A stretch of 64,000 nt of DNA, from positions 496,001-560,000 of the forward strand of contig NZ_CP042862.1 in NCBI RefSeq assembly GCF_008001015.1. Direction: 5' to 3'. Shown here in pieces: positions 51,649-60,431 of the stretch. Origin of the DNA: Serinicoccus profundi. GTDB lineage: Bacteria; Actinomycetota; Actinomycetes; Actinomycetales; Dermatophilaceae. A model generated the notes under the pieces. It saw nothing but the letters and a program-made list of their open reading frames with translations. It was not told where the DNA came from and searched no databases. Each line of letters opens with the position of its first letter. The first letter of the stretch is position 1. Position numbers and translations under genes: made by a program.

Positions 51649-53064
51649 TTACGGATTCTTGACCAGGGTGCCAGGCGAGCCCTCGCGGCGGGCACTGGCC
51701 TGCGCCGCGGCGAGGACGAGGGCGACCGCGTCGCTGAGGGTCGCCACCTCGTGCACGCGCATCCCGGCCGGCGGACGGCCCTCGCTGAGCGAACCCACCG
51801 GGATGACCGCCTCGGTGAAGCCGATGCGCGCGGCCTCGGCGAGTCGGCGCGGCGCGCCGGTCACCGGCCGCAGGTCGCCGGACAGGCCGACCTCGCCGAC
51901 GGCGATCGTGCTCACCGGCAGGGCCAGGTCGGCCTTGGCGCTGGTCAGCGCAAGGGCCAGGGCCAGGTCGGCCGCCGGCTCGGACAGGCGCACCCCGCCG
52001 ACGGTCGCGGCGTAGCAGTCGTCCTTGGCCAGCGGCACCCCGCCGCGCTGGCCGAGCACCGCGAGCACCATCGCCAGCCGGGACGGGTCCAGCCCGCTGG
52101 TGGTCCGGCGCGCCGACCCCGCGACGGCCTCGCTCACCAGGGCCTGGACCTCGGCCACGAGCGGGCGCCGACCCTCCAGCGTCACCGTCACGCAGGTCCC
52201 CGGCACCGGCCGGTCCCTGCTGGACAGGAAGAGCCCGCTGGGGTCGGCGAGCCCGGAGATGCCGGAGTCGCCCAGGTCGAAGCACCCGACCTCGTCGGTC
52301 GGGCCGTACCGGTTCTTCACCGCCCGCACGAGTCGGAGCCGGCTGTGCCGCTCGCCCTCGAAGGCGATGACGACGTCGACGAGGTGCTCCAGCACCCGCG
52401 GACCGGCGATCCCGCCGTCCTTGGTGACGTGACCGATGAGGAGGGCCGCCGTGCCCCGGGTCTTGGCCGCCTGGATGAGGGCCGAGGCGACCTCGCGCAC
52501 CTGTCCGACATTGCCCGGCGCCCCCTCCACGTCGGCGCTGGCGACGGTCTGGACCGAGTCGACGACGAGCAGGTCGGGGTCGGTCTGCTCGACCTGGCCG
52601 AGGATGGTCGCCAGGTCGGTCTCGGAGGCGAGGTAGAGCGTGTCGGCGACGGCTCCGATGCGCTCGGCACGCAGCTTGACCTGGGCCGCCGACTCCTCCC
52701 CCGAGACGTAGAGCACCGATCGACCTTCGCGGGCCGCGCGGGCCGCGACGTCCAGCGCGAGGGTCGACTTGCCGATGCCGGGCTCGCCGGCCATGAGCAC
52801 GACGGCCCCGGGCACGAGGCCGCCACCGAGCACCCGGTCGAACTCCCCGACGCCGGTGGAGCGGGCCTGCGCGGCGTCGGCGTCCACCGTCGCGATGGGC
52901 ACGGCCGGTCGCGTGGGCGACACCGCGCTGGTGCGGACCGAGGTCCGACCGCCGGTCTCGGACACCGTGCCCCACGCCTGGCACTCGGGGCAGCGTCCCA
53001 CCCACTTCACGCCCTGCCAGCCGCACTCCGTGCAGCGGTATGCCGTTCTGTTCGCCTTGGCCAC
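51649..53064 (-). CDS. radA: DNA repair protein RadA (Sms)
   Basis: A 471-residue RecA-like helicase that drives branch migration in recombination. It has an N-terminal zinc finger (CTECGWQGVKWVGRCPECQAW), Walker A GEPGIGKSTLAL, Walker B DLLVVDSVQT, the RadA-specific KNRYG motif (KNRFG in most homologues), and a Lon-like C-terminal domain (about residues 290-455). GTG 53064 is preceded by TACGCT (53076-53071) six bases upstream, so it is probably leaderless; a longer open frame upstream is not protein-like. It heads the radA-disA-mutY group. Confidence 0.95.
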   Translation of the reverse strand: MAKANRTAYRCTECGWQGVKWVGRCPECQAWGTVSETGGRTSVRTSAVSPTRPAVPIATVDADAAQARSTGVGEFDRVLGGGLVPGAVVLMAGEPGIGKSTLALDVAARAAREGRSVLYVSGEESAAQVKLRAERIGAVADTLYLASETDLATILGQVEQTDPDLLVVDSVQTVASADVEGAPGNVGQVREVASALIQAAKTRGTAALLIGHVTKDGGIAGPRVLEHLVDVVIAFEGERHSRLRLVRAVKNRYGPTDEVGCFDLGDSGISGLADPSGLFLSSRDRPVPGTCVTVTLEGRRPLVAEVQALVSEAVAGSARRTTSGLDPSRLAMVLAVLGQRGGVPLAKDDCYAATVGGVRLSEPAADLALALALTSAKADLALPVSTIAVGEVGLSGDLRPVTGAPRRLAEAARIGFTEAVIPVGSLSEGRPPAGMRVHEVATLSDAVALVLAAAQASARREGSPGTLVKNP

Positions 53065-53206
53065 GCGCCCAGCGTAGGTGCTCGCTCCGACACACCCCGT
53101 GACCTGGCACCCGGCCGTCCCTCCCGCCGATCCTGACCGCCGGTCCCACCGCCGGCGCCGCCGCCGGTGGGAGCGGCGGCCAGCCGGGTGGGGCATCATG
53201 GCCCGC

Positions 53207-54133
53207 ATGCGCCTGGGTGTCATCGACGTCGGATCCAACACGGTCCACCTGCTCGTCGTCGACGCCCAGCCCGGTGGGCACCCCACGCCGGACTTCTCCC
53301 ACAAGGTGGAGCTGCGTCTCGCCGAGCACCTCACGCCCGAGGGTGACATCAGCGCCGAGGGGGCCCAGATGCTCGCCGGTTTCGTCGCGGACTGCGTCGA
53401 GGTGGCCGAGAGCAGGGGGGCGACCGAGCTGCTGCCCTTCGCGACGAGCGCCATCCGGGAGGCCGGCAACACCGACGAGGTGCTGGCCCTGGTCCGGGAG
53501 ACCTCGGGGGTCGACCTCGACGTGCTCCCGGGTGAGGAGGAGGCCCGCGCGACCTTCCTCGCCGTCCGCCGGTGGTTCGGGTGGTCGGCCGGCCGCCTGC
53601 TCAACGTCGACATCGGTGGCGGGTCCCTCGAGCTCGCTGCGGGCCTGGACGAGCATCCCGACGCCGCGATCTCCCTCCCGCTGGGCGCCGGCCGGCTCAG
53701 CCGGGAGCTGACCCACGACCCACCACAGGGCGCCGAGATCAAGGGCCTGCGCAAACGGATCCGGTCCGAGATCGCGAGCGCGCAGCCGGCCCTGACCAAG
53801 GTGGGGGAGCCGCAGCTCGTGGCGGGCAGCAGCAAGACGGTCCGCTCGCTGGCCCGGGCCTGTGGGGCCGCGCCGCGCGGCGACGGCCTCTACGTCCCCC
53901 GTGTGCTGAGGTTCGCCGACCTGGCCGAGCTCACCCCGCGACTGCTGCGGATGAGCGCTGCCGAGCGGGCGCAGCTGCCCGGGGTCTCGGCCTCCCGCGC
54001 GCGTCAGCTGGCCGCGGGCGCGCTCGTGCTCGAGGCCGTCCTCGAGCTCAGCGGGGTCGAGAGCCTCTCGGTGAGCCCGTGGGCGCTGCGCGAGGGCCTC
54101 ATCCTGCGCTTCCTGGACGGGCTCGGCCGGTGA
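53207..54133 (+). CDS. Ppx/GppA phosphatase family protein (exopolyphosphatase-like)
   Basis: A 308-residue ASKHA-fold enzyme. LGVIDVGSNTVHLLVVDA is phosphate-binding motif 1, EEARATFLAV and LLNVDIGGGSLELA the others. Family members degrade polyphosphate or pppGpp; actinobacteria carry two such paralogues and this one has the short form lacking the C-terminal HD domain. ATG 53207 or, three codons earlier, ATG 53198 could be the start; the conserved core begins at 53207. The stop overlaps the next GTG (GTGA). Confidence 0.88.
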   Translation: MRLGVIDVGSNTVHLLVVDAQPGGHPTPDFSHKVELRLAEHLTPEGDISAEGAQMLAGFVADCVEVAESRGATELLPFATSAIREAGNTDEVLALVRETSGVDLDVLPGEEEARATFLAVRRWFGWSAGRLLNVDIGGGSLELAAGLDEHPDAAISLPLGAGRLSRELTHDPPQGAEIKGLRKRIRSEIASAQPALTKVGEPQLVAGSSKTVRSLARACGAAPRGDGLYVPRVLRFADLAELTPRLLRMSAAERAQLPGVSASRARQLAAGALVLEAVLELSGVESLSVSPWALREGLILRFLDGLGR

Positions 54134-54939
54134 CCCACGACATACCCGTCCACCTCTCGACCTCCTCGGTCTACCCCGAGAACGCCGCCTACGCCTTCGA
54201 CCTCGCCGAGCGCCTCGGCTACGACGGCGTGGAGATCATGGTGTGGACCGACCCGGTCACCCAGGAGGCGGGCGCCCTCAGCGCCCTCGCCGACCTGCAC
54301 GGTCTGCAGATCGGGGCCATCCACGCCCCCACGCTGCTGCTCGCCCAGCGGCTGTGGGGCTGGGAGCCCTGGGGCAAGATCGAGCGGGCCCTCGACCTGG
54401 CCCGTGACGTCGGTGCGCAGTGCGTCGTCGTCCACCCGCCGTTCCGGTGGCAGCGGGGGTATGCCGAGGGTTTCGTCGAGGGGGTGGCGGCGCGGCAGGA
54501 GCGGTGGGGCATCCCCATCGCGGTGGAGAACATGTTCCCGTGGCGCACGGGAGCCTCGGCGATGCAGGCCTACCTCCCCGGCCCGGATCCTCGCGACTAC
54601 CCCTACACCGACGTGACCTTCGACATCAGCCACGCCGCCACGGCGGGCGAGGACGCGCTCGACATGGCCCGTGACCTCGGCGACCGGATCCGGCACGTCC
54701 ACCTCGGTGACTCCTTGGGCTCCTTCAAGGACGAGCACCTCGTGCCGGGGCGCGGCACCCAGCGGTGCGCCGAGGTGCTCCAGCACCTGGTCGACACCCG
54801 CTTCGGCGGCGTGGTCAGCCTCGAGGTCGGCACCCGCAAGATGCGCACGGCGGCCCGCGAGGAGGCGCTGGCCGAGTCGCTGGCCTTCGCCCGCGAGCAC
54901 CTCGGGCAGCACGACCGCCCCGGTGCTCGCCCGACATGA
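54130..54939 (+). CDS. TIM-barrel protein, sugar phosphate isomerase/epimerase (AP endonuclease 2) family
   Basis: A 269-residue xylose-isomerase-like TIM barrel. VHLSTSSVYPENAAYAFDLAERLGYDGVEIMV opens the barrel; VVVHPPFRWQ, IAVENMFPW, TFDISHAA, HVHLGDS and HLVPGRGTQRCAEVL supply the His, Glu and Asp ligands of the usual two- or three-metal site. The substrate is unknown. It is translationally coupled to the Ppx-like gene, a conserved actinobacterial pair, and is followed by putA-proC. Confidence 0.8.
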   Translation: MTHDIPVHLSTSSVYPENAAYAFDLAERLGYDGVEIMVWTDPVTQEAGALSALADLHGLQIGAIHAPTLLLAQRLWGWEPWGKIERALDLARDVGAQCVVVHPPFRWQRGYAEGFVEGVAARQERWGIPIAVENMFPWRTGASAMQAYLPGPDPRDYPYTDVTFDISHAATAGEDALDMARDLGDRIRHVHLGDSLGSFKDEHLVPGRGTQRCAEVLQHLVDTRFGGVVSLEVGTRKMRTAAREEALAESLAFAREHLGQHDRPGARPT

Positions 54940-54959
54940 GCGGTCGGTCACCGCGGGCG

Positions 54960-54972
54960 TAGCCTGTGCCCC
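54960..54972 (+). promoter_or_regulatory. -10 element of a leaderless promoter (putA)
   Basis: TAGCCT at 54960-54965 lies seven bases before ATG 54973. Confidence 0.5.
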
Positions 54973-55938
54973 ATGGAGCTCGCCGACCTCAATCCCTCAG
55001 CCCTGATGCGTCAGACCCTGCTCGGGATGAGCCGCAACACCACCCTGCGCCAGGCCATCGAGCACGCCCCGGTGAGCCGTGACGTCGTCAAGAGGTTCGT
55101 CGCGGGCGACGCGACCCCGGACGCCGTGCGGGTGGCGGCCGAGCTCGTGGACACCCGCCGCCAGGTCACCATCGACTACCTCGGCGAGGACACCACCGAC
55201 CCGGCGCAGGCCGCGGCCACCCGCGACGCCTACCTCGAGCTCATCGCCGCGCTCTCCGCGGCGGGGCTGACCCAGGACGGCGCGGTCGAGGTGAGCCTCA
55301 AGTTGTCGGCGCTCGGGCAGTTCCTCGGCCGTGACGGCCACGCGATCGCGATCGACAACGCGCGGGCCATCTGTCAGGCCGCGGCCAACGCCGGCACCAC
55401 GGTCACCCTCGACATGGAGGACCACACGACCACCGACCCGACCCTCGCGGCGCTCGGTGAGCTGCGCCAGGACTGGCCCTGGGTCGGCGTCGCGCTGCAG
55501 GCCTACCTCCACCGCACCGAGCAGGACTGCCGCGACCTCGCCCACGAGGGTTCCCGCATCCGGTTGTGCAAGGGCGCCTACAAGCAGCCGGAGTCGGTCG
55601 CCTTCCAGGACAAGGACGACGTCGACAAGTCCTACGTCCGCTGCCTCAAGGTCCTCCTCGAGGGCCAGGGCTACCCCATGATCGCGACCCACGACCCGCG
55701 CCTCGTCGAGATCGCCACGGTGCTCGCCGCCAAGGCGCAGCGCGAGCCGGACAGCTACGAGTTCCAGATGCTCCTGGGCATCCGGCCCGACGAGCAGCTG
55801 CGGCTGGCCGGCGCCGGCTCCCGGATGCGCGTCTACCTCCCCTACGGCGAGGACTGGTACGGCTACCTCGTGCGCCGGATGGCCGAGCGCCCGGCCAACC
55901 TCACCTTCTTCCTGCGCGGTCTCGCGACGAGAGGCTGA
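54973..55938 (+). CDS. putA: Proline dehydrogenase (monofunctional)
   Basis: A 321-residue FAD-dependent TIM barrel that oxidises proline to pyrroline-5-carboxylate. VEVSLKLSALGQFLG, VTLDMEDHTTTD, VGVALQAYLHRTEQD, IRLCKGAYKQPESVAF, MIATHDPRL and EFQMLLGIRPDEQLR are the family blocks that bind FAD and proline; YGEDWYGYLVRRMAERPANL closes the protein. There is no fused P5C dehydrogenase, as in other Gram-positive bacteria. proC, which catalyses the reverse direction with NADPH, follows after six bases on the same strand. Confidence 0.93.
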   Translation: MELADLNPSALMRQTLLGMSRNTTLRQAIEHAPVSRDVVKRFVAGDATPDAVRVAAELVDTRRQVTIDYLGEDTTDPAQAAATRDAYLELIAALSAAGLTQDGAVEVSLKLSALGQFLGRDGHAIAIDNARAICQAAANAGTTVTLDMEDHTTTDPTLAALGELRQDWPWVGVALQAYLHRTEQDCRDLAHEGSRIRLCKGAYKQPESVAFQDKDDVDKSYVRCLKVLLEGQGYPMIATHDPRLVEIATVLAAKAQREPDSYEFQMLLGIRPDEQLRLAGAGSRMRVYLPYGEDWYGYLVRRMAERPANLTFFLRGLATRG

Positions 55939-55944
55939 GCGCCG

Positions 55945-56748
55945 ATGACGATCGCGCTGCTGGGGGCGGGGGTCATGGGCGGCACGCTCGCCGCGGCCCT
56001 CATCCGGTCCGGGCACAGCCCGGGCGACCTCATCCTCAGCGACCGGGTCACCGCCCGCGCCGAGCAGGTCGCCACCGAGCACGGGACGCGGCACGACACC
56101 CCGGCGGCGGCGGTCTCCGCGGCCGACGTCGTCGTGCTCGCCGTCAAGCCGCAGGACATGTCGGCCCTCGTCGCGCAGATCTGCGACCACGTCCGCGGCG
56201 ACGCCCTCGTGGTGTCCATCGCCGCGGGCATCACGACCGACTTCCTCGAGCGTCGACTGCCCGAGGGCACCTCGGTGGTCCGGGTCATGCCCAACACCCC
56301 GGCGCTCGTCGACCAGGGGATGTCGGCCCTGAGCCCAGGGCGGCACTGCACCCCCGAGCACGTGGAGCAGGCGCGGGCGCTCATGGAGCACGTCGGCCGG
56401 GTCATCGTGCTCGACGAGAGCCATCAGGACGCCGTGACGGCGATCAGCGGCAGCGGGCCGTCCTACATCTTCTACGTCGTCGAGGCCATGATCGAGGCCG
56501 GGGTGCTGCTGGGGCTGCCCCGGGACACGTCCACCGAGCTCGTCGTCCAGACGTTGTATGGTGCGGCCACGATGATCCGGGAGACCGGCACCCACCCCAC
56601 GGTGCTGCGCGAGCAGGTCTCCAGCCCGGGTGGCACCAGCGTCGCCGCCCTGCGGGCCCTGGAGGATCACAAGGTCAGGGCCGCCTTCCTCACCGCGATG
56701 GAGGCGGCCGCGAGAAGGTCGCACGAGCTGTCGCCCCGCGAGGACTGA
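55945..56748 (+). CDS. proC: Pyrroline-5-carboxylate reductase
   Basis: A 267-residue NAD(P)H-dependent reductase for the last step of proline synthesis. The N-terminal Rossmann motif is IALLGAGVMGGTLAAAL; VVLAVKPQDM, RVMPNTPALVDQGMSAL, AISGSGPSYIFYVVEAM and SSPGGTSVAALRALE are the family signatures. Directly coupled to proline dehydrogenase, an unusual juxtaposition of opposing activities that could recycle P5C or set up a proline/P5C redox shuttle. Confidence 0.95.
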   Translation: MTIALLGAGVMGGTLAAALIRSGHSPGDLILSDRVTARAEQVATEHGTRHDTPAAAVSAADVVVLAVKPQDMSALVAQICDHVRGDALVVSIAAGITTDFLERRLPEGTSVVRVMPNTPALVDQGMSALSPGRHCTPEHVEQARALMEHVGRVIVLDESHQDAVTAISGSGPSYIFYVVEAMIEAGVLLGLPRDTSTELVVQTLYGAATMIRETGTHPTVLREQVSSPGGTSVAALRALEDHKVRAAFLTAMEAAARRSHELSPRED

Positions 56749-56824
56749 GCCCCTCGGTGCCCGTCACCGAGTGTTCACCCGGCCGGGCGCGGCCCGGGCG
56801 CCGCGTGTGAAAGAGTAGGCAAGC

Positions 56825-57364
56825 ATGAGCGAGATTCACGTACGCGTGCTGGATCCGGAGGAGTGGGCGTCCTACAAGGACGTCCGGCTCCGTGCCCTGC
56901 GTGAATCCCCGGAGGCCTTCGTGGCCTCGGCCGAGGAGGAGGAGCAGTTCCCCGACTCCCGCTGGCAGGAGCGGATGGAGCGCTCGCGTCGTGTCCTGGC
57001 CGTCGACGGCGACGAGGTCGTCGGGGTGGTGAGCGTCGGCACCGGCCACCGCACCAACATCCCCGGGGCCGGTGAGCTCTTCGGTCTCTGGGTGGCTCCC
57101 GCTCGTCGCGGCAGCGGGGTCGCCCGCCGCCTGCTCGAGAAGGCGGCCAAGGTCGGTCGCGACGTCGGCCTGCGCCAGCTCGTCTACTGGGTGGGCACCG
57201 ACAACGGCCGTGCCGTCGCCTTCGCCTCGAGCTTCGGCTTCCGACCCACCGACGACCGCCGGCCCATACGGATCCGCGGGGTCGACGAGGAGGACGCCGA
57301 GTCCGAGGAGATGATGATGGTCTACCCGCTCGGTGATGCCGCAGGGGTGCCCACCTCGCTCTGA
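56825..57364 (+). CDS. GNAT family N-acetyltransferase
   Basis: A 179-residue acetyltransferase. Conserved elements are VRLRALRESPEAF at the start and the acetyl-CoA loop LWVAPARRGSGVARRLLEKA, followed by LRQLVYWVGTDNGRAVAFASSFGFRPTDD. The substrate cannot be predicted. It stands alone between proC and the AcuC-like gene in the same orientation; a purine-rich AAAGAG lies 15 bases before the ATG. Confidence 0.85.
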   Translation: MSEIHVRVLDPEEWASYKDVRLRALRESPEAFVASAEEEEQFPDSRWQERMERSRRVLAVDGDEVVGVVSVGTGHRTNIPGAGELFGLWVAPARRGSGVARRLLEKAAKVGRDVGLRQLVYWVGTDNGRAVAFASSFGFRPTDDRRPIRIRGVDEEDAESEEMMMVYPLGDAAGVPTSL

Positions 57365-57382
57365 GCCCGGTCCGCCGTGGTC

Positions 57383-57394
57383 TAGCGTGAGCCC
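57383..57394 (+). promoter_or_regulatory. -10 element of a leaderless promoter (AcuC-like gene)
   Basis: TAGCGT at 57383-57388 lies six bases before ATG 57395. Confidence 0.5.
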
Positions 57395-58582
57395 ATGACG
57401 TCGTCATGGGTGATGTGGGACGAGCGCTACGCGGGGTATGACTTCGGCCTGGGTCACCCCATGCACCCCAGCCGGCTGCAGCTCACCCACCGGCTGGCCC
57501 AGGACCTCGGGCTGCTGGACCACGACGACGTCGTGGTGCGCCCTGCGCGGCACGCGAGCGACGACGAGCTGCTGACGGTGCATACCCCCGACCTCATCGA
57601 GGCCGTGCGGCAGGCCTCGGCCGACCCGGCCTCCGCCACGGGGCGGCACGGCGTCGGCACGGAGGACACCCCCGCCTTCGCGCGGATGCACGAGGCGTCC
57701 ACGCTCGCCGTCGGGGCCACGCTCGAGGCGTGCCGCGCCGTGTGGTCCGGGGAGGTCGACCGGGCCTGCAACATCGCCGGGGGACTGCACCACGCCATGC
57801 CCCAGGCGGCCTCCGGCTTCTGCGTCTACAACGACATCGCCGTCGGCATCCAGCACCTCCTGGACTCCGGGGCGAAGCGGGTGCTCTACCTCGACCTCGA
57901 CGTGCACCACGGCGACGGTGTCGAGCGCTGCTTCTGGAACGACCCCCGCGTCATGACGATCTCCCTGCACGAGACGGGCCGGGCGCTGTTCCCGGGCACC
58001 GGCTTCCCGGGCGACACCGGAGGGCCCCGGGCGCCGGACACCGCCGTCAACATCGCGCTCCCGCCGGGCACGGGGGACGAGGGGTGGCTCCGGGCCTACC
58101 AGGCCGTCGTGCCCACCATCGCCCGCGCGTTCGCGCCGGAGATCGTGGTCAGCCAGCACGGGTGCGACTGCCACTACGCCGACCCGCTCGCCCACCTGTC
58201 GGTGTCCATGGAGGCGCTCGCCGTGGCCTACGGCTGGGTCCGGGACCTCGCCGAGGACCTGGCCGACGGGCGGTGGGTGTCGCTCGGTGGCGGCGGCTAT
58301 GAGCTGGTGGAGGTCGTGCCGCGGGCGTGGGCCCACCTCATCGGGGTGGTGACGGGTCGCCCGGTCGACCCCACGACGGCGGTGCCCGACCCCTGGCGAC
58401 GCCACGTCGAGGACGTCTACGGCCAGGACGCCCCGCGACGGATGGGCGATCGAGAGGGCCGCGAGATCAGATTCGGCCGGTGGGAGGAGGGTCACGACCC
58501 GGACGACGCGGTCGACGCGGCCATCATGGCGACCCGGCGCGCAGCCTTCCCGGGGTGGGGGCTCGACCCCTACCTCGACTGA
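57395..58582 (+). CDS. Acetoin utilization AcuC-like protein (histone-deacetylase fold)
   Basis: A 395-residue zinc-dependent deacylase of the HDAC superfamily. NIAGGLHHAMPQAASGFCVYNDIAVG holds the catalytic His pair, LYLDLDVHHGDGVERCF the zinc-ligand Asp and His, and ISLHETGRALFPGTGFPGDTG and LGGGGYELVEVVPRAWAHL the remaining site. Bacterial AcuC deacetylates acetyl-CoA synthetase; here the neighbouring GNAT gene could provide the opposing acetyltransferase, though that is inference. The gene is apparently leaderless. Confidence 0.9.
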   Translation: MTSSWVMWDERYAGYDFGLGHPMHPSRLQLTHRLAQDLGLLDHDDVVVRPARHASDDELLTVHTPDLIEAVRQASADPASATGRHGVGTEDTPAFARMHEASTLAVGATLEACRAVWSGEVDRACNIAGGLHHAMPQAASGFCVYNDIAVGIQHLLDSGAKRVLYLDLDVHHGDGVERCFWNDPRVMTISLHETGRALFPGTGFPGDTGGPRAPDTAVNIALPPGTGDEGWLRAYQAVVPTIARAFAPEIVVSQHGCDCHYADPLAHLSVSMEALAVAYGWVRDLAEDLADGRWVSLGGGGYELVEVVPRAWAHLIGVVTGRPVDPTTAVPDPWRRHVEDVYGQDAPRRMGDREGREIRFGRWEEGHDPDDAVDAAIMATRRAAFPGWGLDPYLD

Positions 58583-58768
58583 GCCCCCACGTCCCCGACT
58601 GCCTCATTCGTCACACTCGGCGTGTCTCGCTGGACAAAATTTGTCGTCACGACTTTCGCAACCTGCACTCCTGCCCCTAGTGTAAGCCCGGACAACCAAC
58701 GCAGGTCGCTTGCCGGAGGGGAAGCCGCGCACGCTGCCTGCCTGTATTTGAGAGACGGGATGCGTCCT

Positions 58769-58969
58769 ATGGCAGATGAGCGCCAGCTCGCTGAGATGAC
58801 GTTCATGACCGTGGCCGAGGTGGCTGCCGTCATGCGTGTGTCGAAGATGACCGTGTACCGACTCGTGCACTCCGGTGAACTTCCCGCGGTGCGGGTCGGT
58901 CGCTCCCTCCGGGTGCCCGAGAAGGCCGTGCACGCCTACCTGGAGGAGTCCTACCACGGCACCGCGTGA
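58769..58969 (+). CDS. Excisionase-family helix-turn-helix regulator
   Basis: A 66-residue DNA-binding protein (69 if it starts at ATG 58760) with the MerR-like winged helix of the excisionase/BldC group: FMTVAEVAAVMRVSKMTVYRLVHSGELPAVRVGRSLRVPEKAVHAYLEE. In actinobacteria this small regulator precedes the bS22 gene and is unrelated to phage excision. Its control target is unknown. The 180-bp upstream region is AT-rich and contains TAGTGT (near 58678) with TTCGCA 17 bases before it as a possible promoter. A terminator with a T-run follows. Confidence 0.88.
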   Translation: MADERQLAEMTFMTVAEVAAVMRVSKMTVYRLVHSGELPAVRVGRSLRVPEKAVHAYLEESYHGTA

Positions 58970-59000
58970 CCGGGCCGTGACCCACGCCCCCAGGGACCAG

Positions 59001-59030
59001 CGCCGGTCCGCGTGACGAGCCGGCGTTTTT
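59001..59030 (+). terminator. Intrinsic terminator with T-run after the excisionase-type gene
   Basis: A 6-bp stem CGCCGG/CCGGCG (59001-59006 and 59020-59025) is followed directly by five T residues, one of the few classical T-run terminators in this GC-rich window. Confidence 0.7.
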
Positions 59031-59145
59031 GGGGGCCCGGCCCCCGCCGCGTTAGGCTGGTTGGGCCCGTGCAGCGCCCCGCGTGGTCCTCACCGACCGG
59101 GCTGCCTGCTGCACCATCAGGACCGACGACGAGAAGGATGGCCCC

Positions 59146-59244
59146 ATGGGCTCTGTGATCAAGAAGCGCCGCAAGCGGATGGCGAAGAAGAAGCACCGCA
59201 AGCTGCTGCGCAAGACGCGTCACCAGCGTCGCAACAAGAAGTAA
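59146..59244 (+). CDS. Small ribosomal subunit protein bS22 (AURKAIP1/COX24 family)
   Basis: A 32-residue very basic protein, starting [19 protein letters not shown], with 18 Lys or Arg residues. This is the actinobacterial 30S protein bS22, first seen in mycobacterial ribosome structures at the inter-subunit bridge and related to mitochondrial AURKAIP1. ATG 59146 follows GAGAAGG. A TAGGCT -10-like element lies near 59054. Its length is below most gene-calling cutoffs, so it is easily missed. Confidence 0.92.
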   Translation: MGSVIKKRRKRMAKKKHRKLLRKTRHQRRNKK

Positions 59245-59329
59245 GGCGTTCGGCGAGCCCGCCGACGCCGTGACCGAGGCGCCCCGTCCGCAGGGAGGGG
59301 GCGCCCTCGTCGTTCCCGGAGGAGGATCG

Positions 59330-59602
59330 ATGGCTCTGTGGAGACGGTCCCGCGCCCCGCGGGTGGAGATGCTGTCGCGGCCGGGGTGTCACCTGTGCGA
59401 GGAGATGCTCGCGGTGCTCGCCCAGCAGGTCGATGACGTCACCGTGCGCGACATCGACGCCGAGCGGCGCTCCGGCGCCATGGGGGAGCAGGAGCACGCC
59501 CGCTGGACCACCCAGCTCCCCGTGCTGCTCGTCGACGGCGAGCAGGTCGCGCGATGGCGCATCGATCCCGCGCGGCTGCGGCAGGCGCTGTCCGGACGCT
59601 GA
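59330..59602 (+). CDS. Glutaredoxin-like protein
   Basis: A 90-residue thioredoxin-fold protein with a redox-active CxxC (VEMLSRPGCHLCEEML) and the cis-Pro region TTQLPVLLVDGEQVARW. ATG 59330 was chosen over ATG 59270 because GGAGGAG lies just upstream and the domain begins here. Such proteins sit before rex in many actinobacteria; the thiol partner (mycothiol or a protein) is not evident. Confidence 0.86.
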   Translation: MALWRRSRAPRVEMLSRPGCHLCEEMLAVLAQQVDDVTVRDIDAERRSGAMGEQEHARWTTQLPVLLVDGEQVARWRIDPARLRQALSGR

Positions 59603-59707
59603 CGCCGGCGGTGTCCCACGAGGGGACCCGGCGAGGGCGCCGTTTTGGAGGAACGAGGGGTGCGAGCCTAGAGTTGGGGGGTCCGCGCCGACCGGTGCAC
59701 GAGGGTC

Positions 59708-59716
59708 TGATATAAG
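59708..59716 (+). promoter_or_regulatory. Extended -10 promoter element before rex
   Basis: TG-A-TATAAG at 59708-59716 matches an extended -10 (TGnTATAAT). It lies about 50 bases before the rex start. No clear Rex operator dyad (TTGTGAA-N4-TTCACAA type) was seen, so autoregulation could not be shown. Confidence 0.55.
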
Positions 59717-59765
59717 CCCCCACCTCGTCGGTGCAACCAGCCAGAGAGGAGCCGGTGCCGCCGTG

Positions 59766-60431
59766 ATGGCCGAGTCGAACCGGCGAGGCGTGCCGGACGC
59801 CACCGTCGGCAGGCTCCCGGGTTACCTCCAGGCCCTCACCGCCGTCGCCGAGCAGGGACGGCCCTCGATCTCCAGCGAGGAGCTCGCCCGGCTGGCCGGG
59901 GTGCGATCGGCCCAGGTGCGCAAGGACCTGTCCCATCTCGGCTCCTACGGCGTGCGTGGGGTCGGGTATGACGTGACGCGGCTCGCCGAGCAGGTCTCCG
60001 CCGAGCTGGGGCTCAGTCAGGACTGGCCCGTGGTCATCGTCGGGATGGGCAACCTGGGTCGGGCGCTCGCCAGCTATGAGGGTCTCGCCACCCGTGGCTT
60101 CCACGTCGTGGCCCTCGCCGACAACGACCCGCAGGTCGTCGGCAGCCGGGTCGAGGGGATGCCGGTGCAGCCGCTGAGCGACCTGAGCACGGGAGGCCCG
60201 GTCTCGGTGGGCGTCATCACCACGCCGCCGGAGGCCGCGCAGGAGGTCGCCGACGTGCTCGTCGGTCTCGGTGTCCACTCCATCCTCACCTTCGCCCCCG
60301 GGGTGCTGCAGGTGCCGCCGGACGTGGACGTGCGCCGGGTCGACCTGGCCACCGAGCTGCAGATCCTGACCTTCCACCAGCACCAGCGAGAGGTCGCCGT
60401 GTCCGAGTCGCAGGTGGAGGGAGTCTCATGA
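59766..60431 (+). CDS. rex: Redox-sensing transcriptional repressor Rex
   Basis: A 221-residue NADH/NAD+-sensing repressor. The N-terminal winged helix (LPGYLQALTAVAEQGRPSIS ... GVRSAQVRKDLSHLGSYGVRGVGYDV) precedes a Rossmann domain (VVIVGMGNLGRALASYEG) and the C-terminal swapped helix (DLATELQILTFHQHQRE). In actinobacteria it controls cytochrome bd, respiratory and haem genes. ATG 59766 was chosen; GTG 59763 is adjacent. The stop overlaps hemA by four bases, so Rex controls or is co-made with tetrapyrrole enzymes. Confidence 0.95.
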   Translation: MAESNRRGVPDATVGRLPGYLQALTAVAEQGRPSISSEELARLAGVRSAQVRKDLSHLGSYGVRGVGYDVTRLAEQVSAELGLSQDWPVVIVGMGNLGRALASYEGLATRGFHVVALADNDPQVVGSRVEGMPVQPLSDLSTGGPVSVGVITTPPEAAQEVADVLVGLGVHSILTFAPGVLQVPPDVDVRRVDLATELQILTFHQHQREVAVSESQVEGVS

